DNA from: Pieris napi
Lineage: Eukaryota; Arthropoda; Insecta; Lepidoptera; Pieridae
Length of the DNA: 64,000 nt
Direction: 5' to 3'
Assembly (NCBI RefSeq): GCF_905475465.1
Contig: NC_062259.1
Coordinates: 11,108,501 to 11,172,500, forward strand
Shown: positions 35,928 through 49,737 of the stretch, piece after piece
Layout of the letters: each line of letters begins with the position of its first letter
Numbering within the stretch: the stretch's first letter is position 1
Notes under the pieces: model-generated
What the model saw: the letters and a program-made list of their open reading frames with translations, nothing else
Database searches by the model: none
Told to the model about the DNA's origin: nothing
Program-made: the position numbers and the translations under genes

Positions 35928-37164
35928 GTATTTTATAGAGATCTTATTATTTCCTAATACTAGTCCTTAATATGTTATTAATTAGTTACTGAAAGAGATT
36001 CAATGTAACCTACTGTTGAGAGTTATTTTACCTTTTATTTTATTATTTAATTCAATTGAAACATAATGTTAAATTGAAAAAAATCCGAATAGTAAACGGT
36101 GAATTTTCCGATTAAAAATAGTATTTAATAAATTCTTAAAAAACTAAACTTTAAAGGGACTAATACCAATCAATATTTTGATGCTATTAATATACGTATA
36201 TATGTCCACCTAAAGCTAATTCAATAAAAAATATGTTACGAAGTCTATCGAATTTATTATGACAAACATGTAGAATAATAATTCAAGCCTTTTTCAGGTT
36301 AAGACTTATACATTATTCAATAAAAGCTGTTGGTAATGTCATACGATACTGTAGACACGATTTCATACATATTTAATGCTAATCAGCCGTCTTTCGTAAA
36401 TGCTAAAATTGATCAAGCAAGAAAATTATTCAAATATTCAACAGCACCTATGTTGACAGTATAATGTTTTTTTATGACATAAACATTATTCGAGAGTTTG
36501 ATAACTTCAAATTGTATTAAAAATGTATATTTAAATAATACCTACCTTGATTTTCTTTTGTCATTAATGTCACTAATGTCCGGTGGATTATTGTTAAAAA
36601 AATAGCTATAAAAGTTATTTGTATTTAATTGTTTTATTTATGTCAGGAAAAGTAAAATTAATAATTTAATTACAACAGTTATTACTTGATTCTTATCGCT
36701 TTAAGATTTTATTAACAGAGTATTTTTACTTTAAGCTGTCAGATATTTAGATGTTAAAGATTATAAATTTGCACATTTTAAGTCCCGTTAACTCTGAATG
36801 ATGACTATTTCTGCATCAGATTTTCGGATGTTTTATGAGCCAAACCGAATAGAATATTATTTTAATTTGTATGTATTTTAAAGTAGTACCTACTCTTATG
36901 TTGCGTTAAGGAATAATTAATTAAAGTTAGTATATCTATTTCTTACTCATGTCTGTTTAATAAATCAATCTTAATAATAACTAAAGCAATTCAATATTTA
37001 TGACGTAACTACGCATAGATAAAAAAAACAAATAGATTTAAAATTTGTAAAAGAAAATTGATCTATTTAGATCAATTCTAAATATAAAATACGTGCTTCG
37101 CGCCTAACCTGACACTTGTTAATACTAACAAATCAAATCATGTAAAATTTGTTTATAATTCCAG

Positions 37165-40100
37165 AGCGGTAGCAGTATATCTTCAATCTTTGAAGTTAAC
37201 GCCAAACAATGGTATCATACACGGGAATCTGGCATGTTTATACTATAAACAAGGCTTCATAGATCTCGCTATAGAAACATATAGAAAAGCTATTGAGCTT
37301 CATCCGAATTTTCCTGACGCCTACTGCAATTTAGCTAATGCCCTCAAAGAAAAAGGTCTCGTGATTGAGGCTGAGGAATGCTACACGAAGGCATTGATTT
37401 TGTGTCCCACGCACGTCGACTCACTCAATAATCTTGGAAATGTAAAGAGAGAACAGGGAAAAGTAGAAGAAGCAACAAATTTATACACAAAGGCTTTGGA
37501 AGTTTTCCCTGACTTTGCAGTTACACATAGTAATCTCGCATCGCTTTTACAGCAACAAGGTATTTTTTTCTTTTTTAAAGTTAACATTGGTTTAACACGA
37601 TTGTGTAGGTTTTAACCTTGTAAAGGAATAATTAATGTAATAAATGTTTAAACATGCGAGCTCAGCGAGTTTGACCTTTTTACATTATTATTATAATAGA
37701 TTAACTTGCGACGGTTATATATTTTAGTTGTGCAACAACAAAATATGATTTAAAAACCTATAAATATTAGCCCTGCGAAATGTTATTTTACGTTTGTTTG
37801 ACAAGACTAAATGGATGTCGCCAATAATCGATAACAGTTCACTAATTAGAGGCGCACTCAGCCATACTAAGCACTTTGATTAATCGATTTCAGGTAAACA
37901 CGGCGAGGCGTTAATGCATTATCAAGAAGCTATTGCTATTCAACCGAAGTTTGCTGATGCCTACAGTAATATGGGAAACACGTTCAGGGAGTTACAACAG
38001 ACCCAAGGAGCTATCATATGTTTTAAAAAAGCAATAGAAATTAATCCTTTATTTGCTGATGCGCATTGTAATTTAGCCAGTATTTACAAAGACATAGGTG
38101 ATATAATTGAAGCTATAAAATCCTATCAAAATGCTCTTGTGATTAGAGAAGATTTTCCTGATGCTTATTGTAACTTAACACATTGCCTTCAAATAATCTG
38201 TGATTGGGATGATTACGAGCAACGGATGAGGACAGTAATAAAAATTGTTGAAGAGCAGTTAAAAAGCGATAAATTAACGTCAGTACACCCACATCATTCC
38301 ATATTATATCCGTTAACTAATCAATGTAGAAAAGAAATTGCTGCAAGGCATGCAAGATTATATATAGAAAAGGTAAGGGGGTTTACCAAGGCAAATAATT
38401 TTATTACAACAGACAATAACCGTTTACGCATCGGTTACGTAAGTAGCGATTTCGGTAATCACCCGACATCACATTTAATGCAATCTATTCCCGGGCTTCA
38501 TGATACTTCAAAGACAGAGATTTTTTGCTATGCGTTAAATCCGAATGATGGTTCAACATTCCGTAATAAAATAGAAAATGACTCAGAACATTTTATTGAT
38601 ATATCCAATATAACGTCTAACGATGAGGCGGCAAATATAATACAAAACGATGGTATTCATATATTAGTGAATATGAATGGATATACAAAAGGCTCAAGAA
38701 ATGAAATTTTCGCTTTGAAATCGGCGCCAATTCAAATAATGTGGCTGGGCTACCCAGGTACAAGCGGGGCCACATATATGGACTATATTATATGTGACAA
38801 TGTCTCATGTCCAATGAAAGCTGAAAACGATTTTACTGAAAAGTTTGCTTATATGCCATATACATACTTTGTCGGCGATCATATGCAAATGTTTCCACAT
38901 CTAAAGAATCGATTTAAACTGAGGACCAATAATGATAGTGTATTAAATGATAATGTAGCAATAATTAATTATATAGAAGAATTGGATGAGTGTTGTATTG
39001 ATAAAACAAAAACAGTACTAGTTTTCGACAATTATGAACCAATAGAAGTATTAGAAACAATTATTAACATTCCTAAGTGTGTCCTTGAATTTGCGTCAGA
39101 CTCTAACCAAATACAGGTAAAACCGTTCGATTAAATACTTTTGGAAACACAGCAGATGCGTTAATTTATTTTAAATCTACTTTTCAGATGAATATCGATA
39201 ATATATCTATATTAAATGGATTATCAGTGTTGACATTTGATTCTAAAATAGCAAGTGGAGAAAAAATTTGTGATAAAGTTGTTATAACTACAAGATCTCA
39301 ATATGGTTTGCCAGATGATGCAATAGTGTATTGCAATTTTAATCAATTATATAAAACCGATCCTAAAACATTAAAAACTTGGATCAAGATTTTACAAAGC
39401 GTGCCTAATAGTCTGCTCTGGCTGGTGAGTTTTCCAGTGGCAGGAGAACCTAATATTCACAAGTTTGCCCAAAAATTAGGTAAATATTTAATATTTAACC
39501 GTTTTTATTATTTCTCATAGGAATCTGTCGTAACGTTTATGTTTATCAGTACTAAGCTTAATTATGCCGCTAAACAATACATCAATTTTAGGTTTAGATC
39601 CAAAACGAATAGTTTTTTCAAGAATAGCATCCAAGGAAGAACATGTACGGCGAGGGCAATTGGCAGACGTCTGTTTAGACACTCCATTATGTAATGGTCA
39701 TACAACCACTATGGATATGCTATGGGCTGGGACGCCTGTTCTCACCCACCCGGGTGAAACTTTAGCTTCAAGGTAATTAGCTTATTCCATGTTTATTTCT
39801 TGATGATATGAATAAATTACGTATTTTTATACAACTGAACTAAGATGTACCTAAAAATCTTTTGACTATGTTTGTTTGTTGTATTAAATGATTTTCTATA
39901 AATAGTGACAATGCACTTACTGCCTCAAAGGCCGGTAACGTTTCTGGAGCGGTAGATGTCGTTTATTGGGACCAAGGTTTCCTCACAATATAATCCTTAA
40001 CCATACAAGAGGAAGTAAATGTAGATATAGAAAGAAAGATCCATTAGTACACAACCGTGATTCGAATAGTGTATCTTGAAATGAGAGTTGCCTATAGTAT

Positions 40101-41238
40101 GTGCGCTGTAGCATGGTGCGGGTGAATGTTTTAGTAACGTTTCGATTTGCTGTTACTCATGAAAGTTGCCGCAATTTACAAATTATGATTCAGTATTTCA
40201 GTTGTACCACATTCGTAATATATTAAATCATTAACCACTATAGCAACTTATATTTAACCCAGCCAGAATATTCTAGTCGACAAATAAAATCAAATTTAAA
40301 GAAAAATTAAGCAACTGTCACCCGCACCATGTTGTAGCGCACATAATATAAGTCACTTGACCATCACCGCTCTCATATATATTCAAATTTATAATTTTTA
40401 CAAAATAAATTATTTTTATGTTTTAAGTCATAGAACACTGTTGTGGAGCTAAAACAGTAATCTTCTCCTTTATGGGTTACAGAGTAGCTGCATCACAGCT
40501 TACTGCACTTAATTGTCCGGAACTTATAGCTCGCGATATAAATCATTATGAACAAATGGCTATAAAATTGGGAACAGATGTCAACTAGTAAGTATTTAAT
40601 ATAATTGAATAAACGAGTGACATTTTGAATTATATACACGTATATTATTTTAAAAACTTCTTTCGATTTTGCGCCATTTCACATATTGTTTTGTGTTAAT
40701 TATCGAATTACAATATGGAATGGGGTGTTAAAGAAAATATGGTTGCAGTGATCGCCTTGCACAGAGTGGGTATGGAGCAGCCTTGCGATTCTGTAACTCA
40801 CTTTTCGAACTCTTACGCTGCGAAAACCGCTGTGAGAGTTCTCATGCTCATTTGATAGTAACTGAAAGAAGTGTTGAAAAGCGTTGCTTATAAACGAAGT
40901 GATGAATATGATTTTGGTGAAATATTAAAACAAACAATAATTAATTATGAAGTAAAATTCAAAAAATTCATCTTCAAGATTTGGAATTTCAATTCGTTTG
41001 ACATCGACATGATCGTTTCGAAAAGTTTATAATTTTTATTACTTTGAGTGGTTATTTGCATATTTAATCCCCGTATCTGATTTTCAGTCGGAAATATATA
41101 CGAGCTAAAGTGTACAAAGCCCGCGTAGAAAGCACACTCTTCGATTGCAAGCACTATACAAAAGGATTGGAAGCACTTTACGAGAAAATGTGGCGACTTC
41201 ACGAAGACGGAAAAATACCTGAACATATTGGCGTATAA
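37165..41238 (+). CDS. Ogt: O-GlcNAc transferase (OGT, GT41 family), short and divergent
   Basis: Exons 37165-37559, 37894-39116, 39188-39479, 39592-39772, 40483-40587 and 41088-41238 join in phase with GT/AG borders; the TTG at 37190 is not the start. With the proposed exon at 35812 the protein is about 820 residues, against about 1046 in long human OGT. It transfers GlcNAc from UDP-GlcNAc to Ser/Thr of nuclear and cytosolic proteins. About seven 34-residue TPRs (HGNLACLYYKQG..A, YCNLANALKEKG..A and so on) replace the usual 11-13. The catalytic half keeps FGNHPTSHLMQSIPG (His codon 38460), NFNQLYKTDP (Lys codon 39353), HTTTMDMLWAGTP (39699) and PGETLASRVAASQL. The intervening region between the catalytic lobes is short and poorly conserved. 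The open frame and good splice sites suggest that it is functional. It may be a paralogue of the canonical gene. Confidence 0.9.
39985..40120 (-). repeat. SINE family A, strongly diverged, in an OGT intron
   Basis: The segments TTTCCTCACAATATAATCCT, AGAAAGAAAGATCCATTAGT and CACAACCGTGATTCGAATA follow the order of the minus-strand family A body and box B. A LINE-tail remnant (AAAGGCCGGTAACG) precedes it at 39927. Confidence 0.55.
40770..40860 (+). repeat. Arm of a foldback MITE (relative of 49738-49984) in an OGT intron
   Basis: AGCCTTGCGATTCTGTAACT and CACTTTTCGAACTCTTACGC match one end of the foldback element near 49.8 kb, and GCGAAAACCGCTGTGAGAGT matches its other end, so most of the middle is missing. 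Confidence 0.65.
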
Positions 41239-41359
41239 ATGTAAGCTATTCAAAGGGTATTTCTAAGGTATTTTAGAATGTTGTTTGAACAGAATCGGAA
41301 TAGCTTTGCATTTTAAAGAATGCATTTTCAATATCATAACTCTACCTATAATTTTTACA

Positions 41360-41610
41360 GCACTATTGACATAGTGGCTTAAGCGTGCAACTCTCTCGTC
41401 GGTTTGATACCCGGTCGTGTACAAATGGACTTTCTGTCTATGTGCGCATCTACGAGTAACATTCGCTCGTACGGTGAAGGAAAACATCGTGAGGAAATTG
41501 ACATGTCTCACATCCAAAAATTTACGACATGTATCGCGTATAGAAGGCTTACTAGTCTATGAATTAAAAATAAGCAATGAAACCGGCGCAATTTGAGACC
41601 AAGGCCAAGA
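41360..41610 (+). repeat. SINE family A, diverged, 3' of the OGT-like gene
   Basis: Head (ATAGTGGCTTAAGCGTGCAA), TGATACCCGGTCGTGTAC, GGACTTTCTGTCTATGTGCG and GGAAAACATCGTGAGGAAAT are present. The distal half is heavily altered. Confidence 0.7.
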
Positions 41611-41626
41611 CCCATTTCGGATTTTT

Positions 41627-41662
41627 TCTATAGAACAGGGGGCAAACGGGCAGGAGGCTCTG
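41627..41662 (-). repeat. LINE tail fragment
   Basis: ATAGAACAGGGGGCAAACGG followed by GCAGGAGGCTC is the tail block of the LINE copies at 42291, 61922 and 63753, cut after 36 bases. Confidence 0.65.
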
Positions 41663-41879
41663 AATAAATATTATCTATAATTTTAACTTTAACTAGCAGA
41701 ATAAGGTTTTAACATCATTCAGTATCCTCAATTCATTCAATTTCAGTATCCTTTAATATCTATGAGATTAAAAATAATGTACAGTAGGGGTGTTCAATAA
41801 AAAAGTGATTAATGAGTATGACGCAATTATGCCGGCAGCTTTGTTCTTCGAACTAAGATCTCGTAGTTACGGCTCTATA

Positions 41880-42290
41880 ATTAATGCACTCGATCATTAC
41901 TACCCCTTAGCTATCCTAGAAAAAATCCAATGATCAGAGATGACGGTCACTTCTAAGTTATGAACTGTTTATTCGTTACCGGGTCATAATGGTGACAACA
42001 TATTTGGTCTACAGATATGAATCGATCAAGATCTTATTAACAAACCCACAGCTTTGTGAAATTCTCAGTCTCGTATGTTAGTTTGCATCAGCAAGCACCC
42101 AGCGCACTGACACTTTTGTGCACAATTCCTTGAAAGTTTAATTTCATCTGCTGCAAAAAAAGTAACACGACGAGGTGCCGCGACAATGTTTTCAACTTTT
42201 TTAATCATTTGTTCAGTCACTATTGGATACGGCGTCCCATGCGGAACGTTAACGGAAGGTCATCTTGAACTAAGCACACCAACGCGAAAT
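41880..42290 (-). pseudogene. Possible mariner-type transposase remnant
   Basis: Minus-strand reading gives broken pieces such as VENIVAAPRRVTFFAADEI, VSVRWVLADAN and DPVTN(K/E)QFIT, which in order and wording recall the helix-turn-helix region, RWVP motif and YDPETK-like segment of mariner transposases. Stops and frame shifts are frequent. Assignment is weak. Confidence 0.35.
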
Positions 42291-42445
42291 TTTTATTATA
42301 TGACAGAGGGTAAATGGGCAGGAGGCTCACCTGGTGTTAAGTGATCTCATAGACACATTGCCAGAGGGCTCGAAGAGAAGTGCATTGCCGGCCTTTTGAA
42401 ATTTGGTACGGTCTTGAAGGACCAGAAGTCGAATGAACCCTTAAT
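42291..42445 (-). repeat. LINE 3'-end fragment
   Basis: ACAGAGGGTAAATGGGCAGG, AGGCTCACCTGGTGTTAAGT, TTGCCAGAGGGCTCG and TTGCCGGCCTTTTG match the copy at 63753-64000 in the same order and orientation. Confidence 0.75.
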
Positions 42446-45400
42446 TTTGCATGGAATACTGATTTACCAGCTTCGTAGTAAATTTTTTCAAGCAGAAATA
42501 TTTAATTACCCCGCGAACATTTATACATTTTTAAGAACACGTCCCAACAAACACATGACTTCTGTTTAAAAGAAACAAATGAGAATTGATTGTATTTTTT
42601 ATTTCTAATGTATTTTTCTTTCCAAGTGTATCTCATTATCACTACATAATATATTCATTGAACAGCCCTCGTCTATACGAGAAAAATATAGAGGGCGTTA
42701 ACGCCATTGGTTTACCGAATACATAATATAAAGATATATAACTTTTTAGCTTTCATCAGAAACTAACGCCATCTATCTGTAATAGGATATCAACAGTGCC
42801 ACTGGAATGGAGATAAGGTTCAATTTTATTTGGAAACAATTTAATATTTAATTAAAACTAGAAATATCTACTGCGGATAGTATCAAAAAATAGGAAAAGA
42901 TTATTTTAATTTGCTAACCACAACTGTAGAAATAATCAAGTTTTTATTTATAAGTTTATTACAAGCCATGCCAATTAAAACATTTAATTTTTTAGATGTT
43001 TCCTGCCGAAGATTTCCCGTCCAGAGTGTTTAAGGAAGTCTGACTGGACCAGTAATAAGCCATTAAGGCTTTTATAAGAGCTAAAAAGAGTTATCACTTC
43101 TACTTTGTACCCAGATATTGAGATTATATTTATATAAAGCTAAAATAGAAAAAATATAAGTATTTATTAGATATAAAGGTTTTTAAAACGATATTTTAAT
43201 GTGTTGAAAATATTACATTTTAAAAGCATAATTGATTTTTAATATATTTACCAAAATATTTAATTGCCCGCAATCATACAGATTAAGTTTAATATAAATA
43301 AAGTATTAACATAAATAAACAAACTCCATGGACAAACAAATAAGAACAGGCGGTTTTGTATTCCCAACGCCAAAACGAAAGACTGTGTTTGGCCAACGCT
43401 ACCTTGCATCACCTAGATGATTGATGTCCCCTTCCTTTATTATAAAATTTCACATAATCTATGGATTCGTAGATATTCAAACTATCCAGATATAAACTCG
43501 CAAATCACATAAAAATCGTATCTTGGCATGACTTTCAGGTTCCAAAAACTCACACAGACACAGCGTACGATCATAACATCTCTCAATTAAATACACATAC
43601 ACACCCATTCACACTCACACATACTTAATGTTTTATAAAAACTAGTTGTTACACTAAAATTACTTTGAAAAACTGTTTTAAACTTGTACCATGTACGACG
43701 GAATAATTGTTGTCTAGTAACCCACAACACAGGTACTCCCAAGTGTAGGGACAAGCGATAAATAAATTTGGTCACAACCTTTATGTGATGAATAAAGTTT
43801 TTGTTATATTAATATTAAATATAAGTAAGGAATGAAAAAATACACATAACATGAGCTTTATAAGATTTAATATAAGTGTACTACAATTTAGTATTAGTGG
43901 AACATTGATTGCTTTGAGTATTTTTAAACTATATAAAAGAGCTCAAAAACATAGAATTATACATAAAAATGTGTACATGGAATAATTAACCCATGCACAT
44001 TTCAAAATATACGACTGAGTACATAATTTTCAGGAGAAAAATTACTTTAATCACAAAAAATAGTTTGAATGTGACAAGTAAAATCAGTCGTGACATCTCA
44101 AAATCAAGTTATACCAAATATTAATTTTGGAGATACCTTCCGAGATCCTATATCCATAACACCCACATTTTAGAATAAGAATAACCAAAAGTAAACTTCT
44201 TCTGTATGGTGATTCACGATCAGCGCATTTGCCGCGATTTTTAGTTCAAAACTTCTTACTTGGAATTCTGTTGAAATTCGAAATACGTTTCCTTTATACG
44301 CGGTTGAAGCGCTTTAATATTTATTTAGATCAAAAAGCTTATAATAAAGTAATGTGTCGCCACACAATGGTGCATGGTTAAGGTAACTCCTGACTACAGC
44401 AAATCACAATTATGTTGATAATTTACCAGTGGTATTAGGATACATAATGACGGTAAGTATTTCGTATAAGTATTATTAATTAACAATATTGACTAAAATA
44501 ATAATTTTTATAAGTATAGTCAACTAATTATTTCAGCTTACATGAAATATTCTATATAATGTGTATCGGTTTTAAAGGATTGTAGGGTTTAATAGTGATT
44601 ATATATATGTATATAACTAATAGAATTTAGAGAAACAGGACCATTAATAACTAATTATATACATTTTTATATTTTCATAAGAACATTGATAATTGAGAAA
44701 TTTTATGGCCAGGATATTCGAATGCTCATTATGTGAGATACAAAAAAATTCAGGGCAACTAGAAGCTACAATATATTTGGATTAACATAAAGTATTAATA
44801 TATATATATGTATATGAGATTAACAACCACGCAAACACGATAAATAACTAAAAGTGTTCGTTATTTGTCTTTGATCGGGTCTAATTTATATAATCTCGTT
44901 CCAAACAATAAAAACCATTTCAGCACAAATAAAGAGTTATCTAATTTTAAACTTATTAAACATCAATTTGGAGTATTCTGGCCAAAAACTGTCAATATAA
45001 TATTTAAAAATACATACAAGCAACACAAAGAGTTTTCATATACTGTGAAGACAGATAAACCTGTACAAGTATAAGACACTGGTTTAGTTCCTAAGAATAA
45101 CTAATGATGGCGACTGTGAGATAAACCCACCTTTAACCCTAAATTATACCATTATTCATTAATCCACGGAAGACAGGAATTTTATAACATATTACAGTAA
45201 TAACGCTATATTAATATTTTATTTATTCTATTACAATAAGAAAACACATGAAACATACAAGTTATATAATAATAAATATAATGTATAATTAGAGAAGTGT
45301 TCTTCAATAGTTTCACGGATATTTTTTTAATAAGAAATTTGACATTCGTGAGTTGGTCATCTCAATATTAACCACAAAGACCACAAGCAAATCGTACACC

Positions 45401-46607
45401 GATCTATGGACACTTCTCTATTATACAGTTCGACAGAAAGTGACGTATGCGCATTTAATTTAAGTCAGTGGAGTTTCTATTAGTAAGAGGACTTTATTGG
45501 CGGGTTCATCTTTCATCAGCCTAACTATGAACAAAACGTGAAACTAAAGATTTAAAAATCATTTTAATATATTATTGTTTGTATTAACAAAGTTTGTATA
45601 AACATAAAATAAACAATAACAAAATGTTTAAGAGCCTAATACCCGAAGAGTGATAAAGCTTTCCTCCGATTTTTTTTTAATTTTGAAACCTTTCTCTATG
45701 CAATTTAGGAGTTGCATTTCAAAGAAAAATACAAATCAACTTTTTCCCAGTTCACGAGTACGAGTCTGATGTACTCAAAAAAAAAATCAAGATTTTAAAG
45801 AAGACATATAACGTGATCTTGATAAGTTTTTCAAATATGCTTTGGGCATTTTAATTAATTTTTTACCAGTTTTTATCTACTCGAGCCCTTCCTACCGCCC
45901 GTATGCCCGAATAATAATTTTTTTTTATTAATAATAATAATTCACTAATTCCCTTAAAACATATTGTTCAATAATTGTAAAATTATGTATGGTTTTTTGT
46001 AATATTGCATCTAACATAGGTCTCACATAACATCTAATATAGGTTTTGACTAGAATCATTCTTAATTAAATTTTTACATTACCTAAAATTATAATAAATA
46101 AATTTACTGGATTTCGACAGATTCTTAATTAAATCTATGACATTGATCTTTATACATCAGTCTATAATATTTAGTGTACGGCGCTATTTATCACGACCCC
46201 AGAAAAAAATACATTTTAGTATAATTATTGAATATTACGAAAGCTTGCCAAAAGTATTTAATTTAAAATTAGAACGGATTTTAAATTTCGAATGCCTCTG
46301 CCTCGGTGACAACACAGGTGAGGCTAACTAGAATGTAATAATTTTCTAAGACCGTGACAAGCTAAATCTAATTTCCCGTCTTGGAATTTAAAGTATAAAA
46401 CTGTTCTACCGTTCTCTATATAATGAAGGCACCCTTGACGCTATATTGAAAAATAATGGATTAAATTAGGTGCCGCATAACATAAAATTTCGTTTTGTGC
46501 GTGAGTTTGTCGTGAGCTTATCTAAGTGTAAATTTCGATCCTTATAACTAATTACTACACATATTTTAGAATTTCGTTTCAGAGAGACGCATTAACTATA
46601 ATAATTC
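42446..46607. other. 4-kb AT-rich intergenic region without a recognised gene
   Basis: Holds only short unsupported frames, a CA-rich patch (43593-43623), TATA microsatellites near 44.6 and 44.8 kb and a weak 130-bp inverted-end unit (AGAGAAGTGT/ACACTTCTCT, 45291-45420). No exon or RNA gene could be supported. Confidence 0.5.
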
Positions 46608-46610
46608 TAA

Positions 46611-46848
46611 GGGTCTGTTTCACAATGTACAGATAAGTTCTCATAAGTTCCAAATTAGCTATTTATTACTTATTGGTAGGATAAACACTATTGTTGAGTT
46701 TCACGACTGTCAGATAGCGCTATTCGTCACATAAAGTCTATCATAAGCTATGAGTCCGATGAATGTCAAATATCACAATTTAACTTCCAAATAATTTATG
46801 TGTTGCATAGCTATTTGGTACTTTATCCATACATTGTGAAACAGACCC
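46611..46848 (-). mobile_element. MITE with TAA target duplication (family GGGTCTG, copy 2)
   Basis: A 238-bp copy of the element at 18861-19100 in opposite orientation, with the same inverted ends and again flanked by TAA (46608-46610, 46849-46851). Internal blocks such as AATAGCGCTATTCGTCAC (here AGATAGCGCTATTCGTCACA) identify the family. Confidence 0.85.
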
Positions 46849-47148
46849 TAAATAGGCCTACGCTAACCTATACTGTAACTAAAAGCGATAGAGGTGCCGA
46901 TACAATATAAGGTGTATCCACCATCATTATTAACATTTTATTTTGTTCAAAATTAATTGCGTATTCATGTCAATTTTCCGTCATTGACGCGTCAACATTG
47001 CTTACCTTTATTTTCATTGTGATTTTAAGACTTGGTAAATTTCATAAAACTGATCATAATCGTCGTTTAACTGGCGATCATGGTGGCCATGATGATTACC
47101 TCAAAATGAAACGCGCATCAATATGTGATGTGTCAAATTATATTACTA

Positions 47149-47468
47149 GCTGACCGGGCAAACATCGTTTTGCCATGTGTATAATTTATCATAAAAAAAT
47201 AGGGGTTGATCGTAGAGGGGTGAAAGTTATGAGTTGTATGTATTTTTAATGCTGTATCATAAAAAAAAAAACAGAAAAATTATCTAAAAATAAAATAAAA
47301 AAATTTAGGGGTGGACTACCCTTAACATTAAGGGGAATGAAAAATAAATGTTGTCCGATTCTCAGACATACCCAATTTTTCCACAAAATTTCATGAGAAT
47401 CGGTCGAGCCGTTTTGGAGGACTTTAACCACAAACACCGCGACACGAGAATTTTATATATTAGATTTG
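47149..47468 (+). repeat. RTE-like LINE/SINE tail, well preserved
   Basis: Starts CTAGCTGACCGGGCAAACAT and CGTTTTGCCATGTG and ends with ATGAGAATCGGTCGAGCCGT, TTTGGAGGA and ACACGAGAATTTTATATATT. This is the clearest of the copies in the window; the minus-strand frame 47246-47437 across it is spurious. Confidence 0.75.
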
Positions 47469-49737
47469 TGATGTTGACGAGTTAAAACAACCAAACAACC
47501 CATTTAACATTTAACTTTCTATTTGAACCAATCCAACCTAAACTAAATTGCTTATATATGCTTATAATATTAAAATTGTCTAAATAATATAGCATCTCTT
47601 GTTTGTGCAGAAATGCTCCTAGATAAGTTAATAAATACATTTTATGAGACATACATTCTTGTTGTTTTTTCCCTATTTTTCAGCTTATCTTATAGCTTAT
47701 AGGCGGTGTCTAAAACTATTTAGAACAATCTAGTAAATTTCTACTTATTGCAATGTTTTCCGCCTTATATATAAACATTATCAAGGCTTGTTGTTTGATA
47801 CACTGTAACAGGCTGATGTAAAATAGTCAATCACTATACTAATCTTTATCTTTTTTAACAATTTATCAAACTTCATATGATTTCATATTTTTTACTTTTA
47901 TCAAATATTTACATTGCTATACCTATAAAATAAATAAAACTAAAACAAATCTAGCAAATCTTTGACGCTTAGAAGACAGCGATTTTGTTTGAATTTCAAA
48001 CCGTGATAGGGACATTGGAAAATCCCGTCTAAAGTTATATGTACTGTGCATCACTAAAACATTTTTGTGTAATTTTGAGTAATATGCACTATATTTAAGA
48101 TAATCTTTATTGTATGAATATTGTCTTAACAATGCAAATAAAATTGTTTTGTGCCTTATAATAATGTGTTGATTATATTGTATTAACATCATTATCTTAT
48201 CCAATTTAATAATCTCAAACAAAAATCTATCCATCAAATAAAAAGTTTCTACATATGCTATCGATAATAGAACAGAAAATTACGGCTAAAACTTAAATGC
48301 TATTCCGCACATTGTATAAATAATTCATCCGAGCCTATTTGGTGTTCATTTATTGCACTTTATTTCTTATCTGTAAACGACAATCTAGCGACGACAATAT
48401 TTAAACATTGTAAAATTGTTATTGCATATTTGTATATTATCAACGTTCCGACAGCTAGAGGCATCTATTATAATTACGTACAAGAACACATTATAATTAT
48501 ATTACATATATAATATTTATTTTCCGTTTTTTTAATTTTGGTGTTTGCGTTGGGCAGTGACATTTTTAAACTCTACAATAACAGCCGAACGGGGAGAAAG
48601 GAAAACGAACGACTGAACGATAGCGCATTTCGTTTGATTGTGATTGAAATGAGGTTTACACATATATTCCATCACATGCCTTATCACAATCGAACGAAAC
48701 GTCGTTATTCCGTCTTTTGTTTTACATTCACACCCAGCTTAAGAAACGCTCTCCGCTTGTGACGTAACTGATGATAGGGATTCTGCGTTTCAGATAATCG
48801 AAGGTAAAGAGCTGATGGTGGGGGAGCCTCTGGCGAGGAAGACTAGACTCCCACACTATCAACATATCTAATGCTCAACTGCAAATAGATTGCAGTATCC
48901 AAAGCGTTCTTTCTACAGTGCGACGAAAACAAATTATACACCTATGGCTACGTTAGAAATTGCAGCAAGGCTATTTTCACTTTGAAAAATCTAGGTACAT
49001 TTTTAAATATTCTTTTTTGTTGTCTGAACACTATGCTGTGTCTTTGTCAACGGTTATATTTAATTCATATGAATGCAAACAGCGTCGCTGCAGACGTCAC
49101 AACTCTTTTCAAATGTAACTACAATGCGAGCTCGTTATGGTAAGAACTTCATGTGATATTTCAATGCTTTGTGTATGGCTTTTATTAAACATTCATAATA
49201 TTAAACGTACAACAAATGAGATGTGGTTTAGTTTCATCAAATATTTGAATTACGGCTGATTTGATTGCCAATGTGTCGAGTGTCGCATTGATATATTTAA
49301 AGTGATTGTAATGACTTTGATTTTCAGTGTAAATAGCACACTAACTAGCCCCTATATTTAAACTGTTAGCGTTGAAAGAAAGTTTTGTAAAGCTGATACT
49401 GTTGATAATAAATTGTTGAGTAAATCAGAACATTAAAAATGTTAACTTATAAAATCTTATCCCATTAAATAAATAGACACGATAAACGAGCTTATTTCAT
49501 TCACTGATACTTAGTTTTAACTGAGTATTATAACATTGTTAAATAAAGCACACATTTTATAAACTATATTTAAACAATAGATTTGTTACTGGAGTATAAC
49601 TTAGTATTTTACTTTTTAATTGAATGATGTTCGTAAGTTTATATTATGATTTTATGGTTCATTTGCAATGTATTATTAGCATTACATCGCCTTTTCTTGT
49701 CTTACATTAATTAAGAAGAACACATTATTTATATGTC
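47469..49737. other. AT-rich intergenic region, nothing firm
   Basis: The frames 47923-48237 (-) and 48538-48762 (+) show no motif. An imperfect inverted pair (TTTCGTTTGATTGTGATT / ATCACAATCGAACGAAAC) at 48629 and 48684 may be a small old MITE. Confidence 0.45.

Noticed and set aside
37190..37192. Apparent protein start at 37190
   Set aside because: The codon is TTG inside an exon; the frame stays open upstream to the acceptor at 37163-37164 with good OGT similarity.
37165..41238. OGT-like gene as a processed or dead copy
   Set aside because: It keeps introns with correct phases and an open frame across six exons, so neither a retrocopy nor an obvious pseudogene.
45291..45420. Small unit with AGAGAAGTGT/ACACTTCTCT ends
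   Set aside because: Ends of 10-11 bp in AT-rich DNA are too short to claim a mobile element without a second copy.
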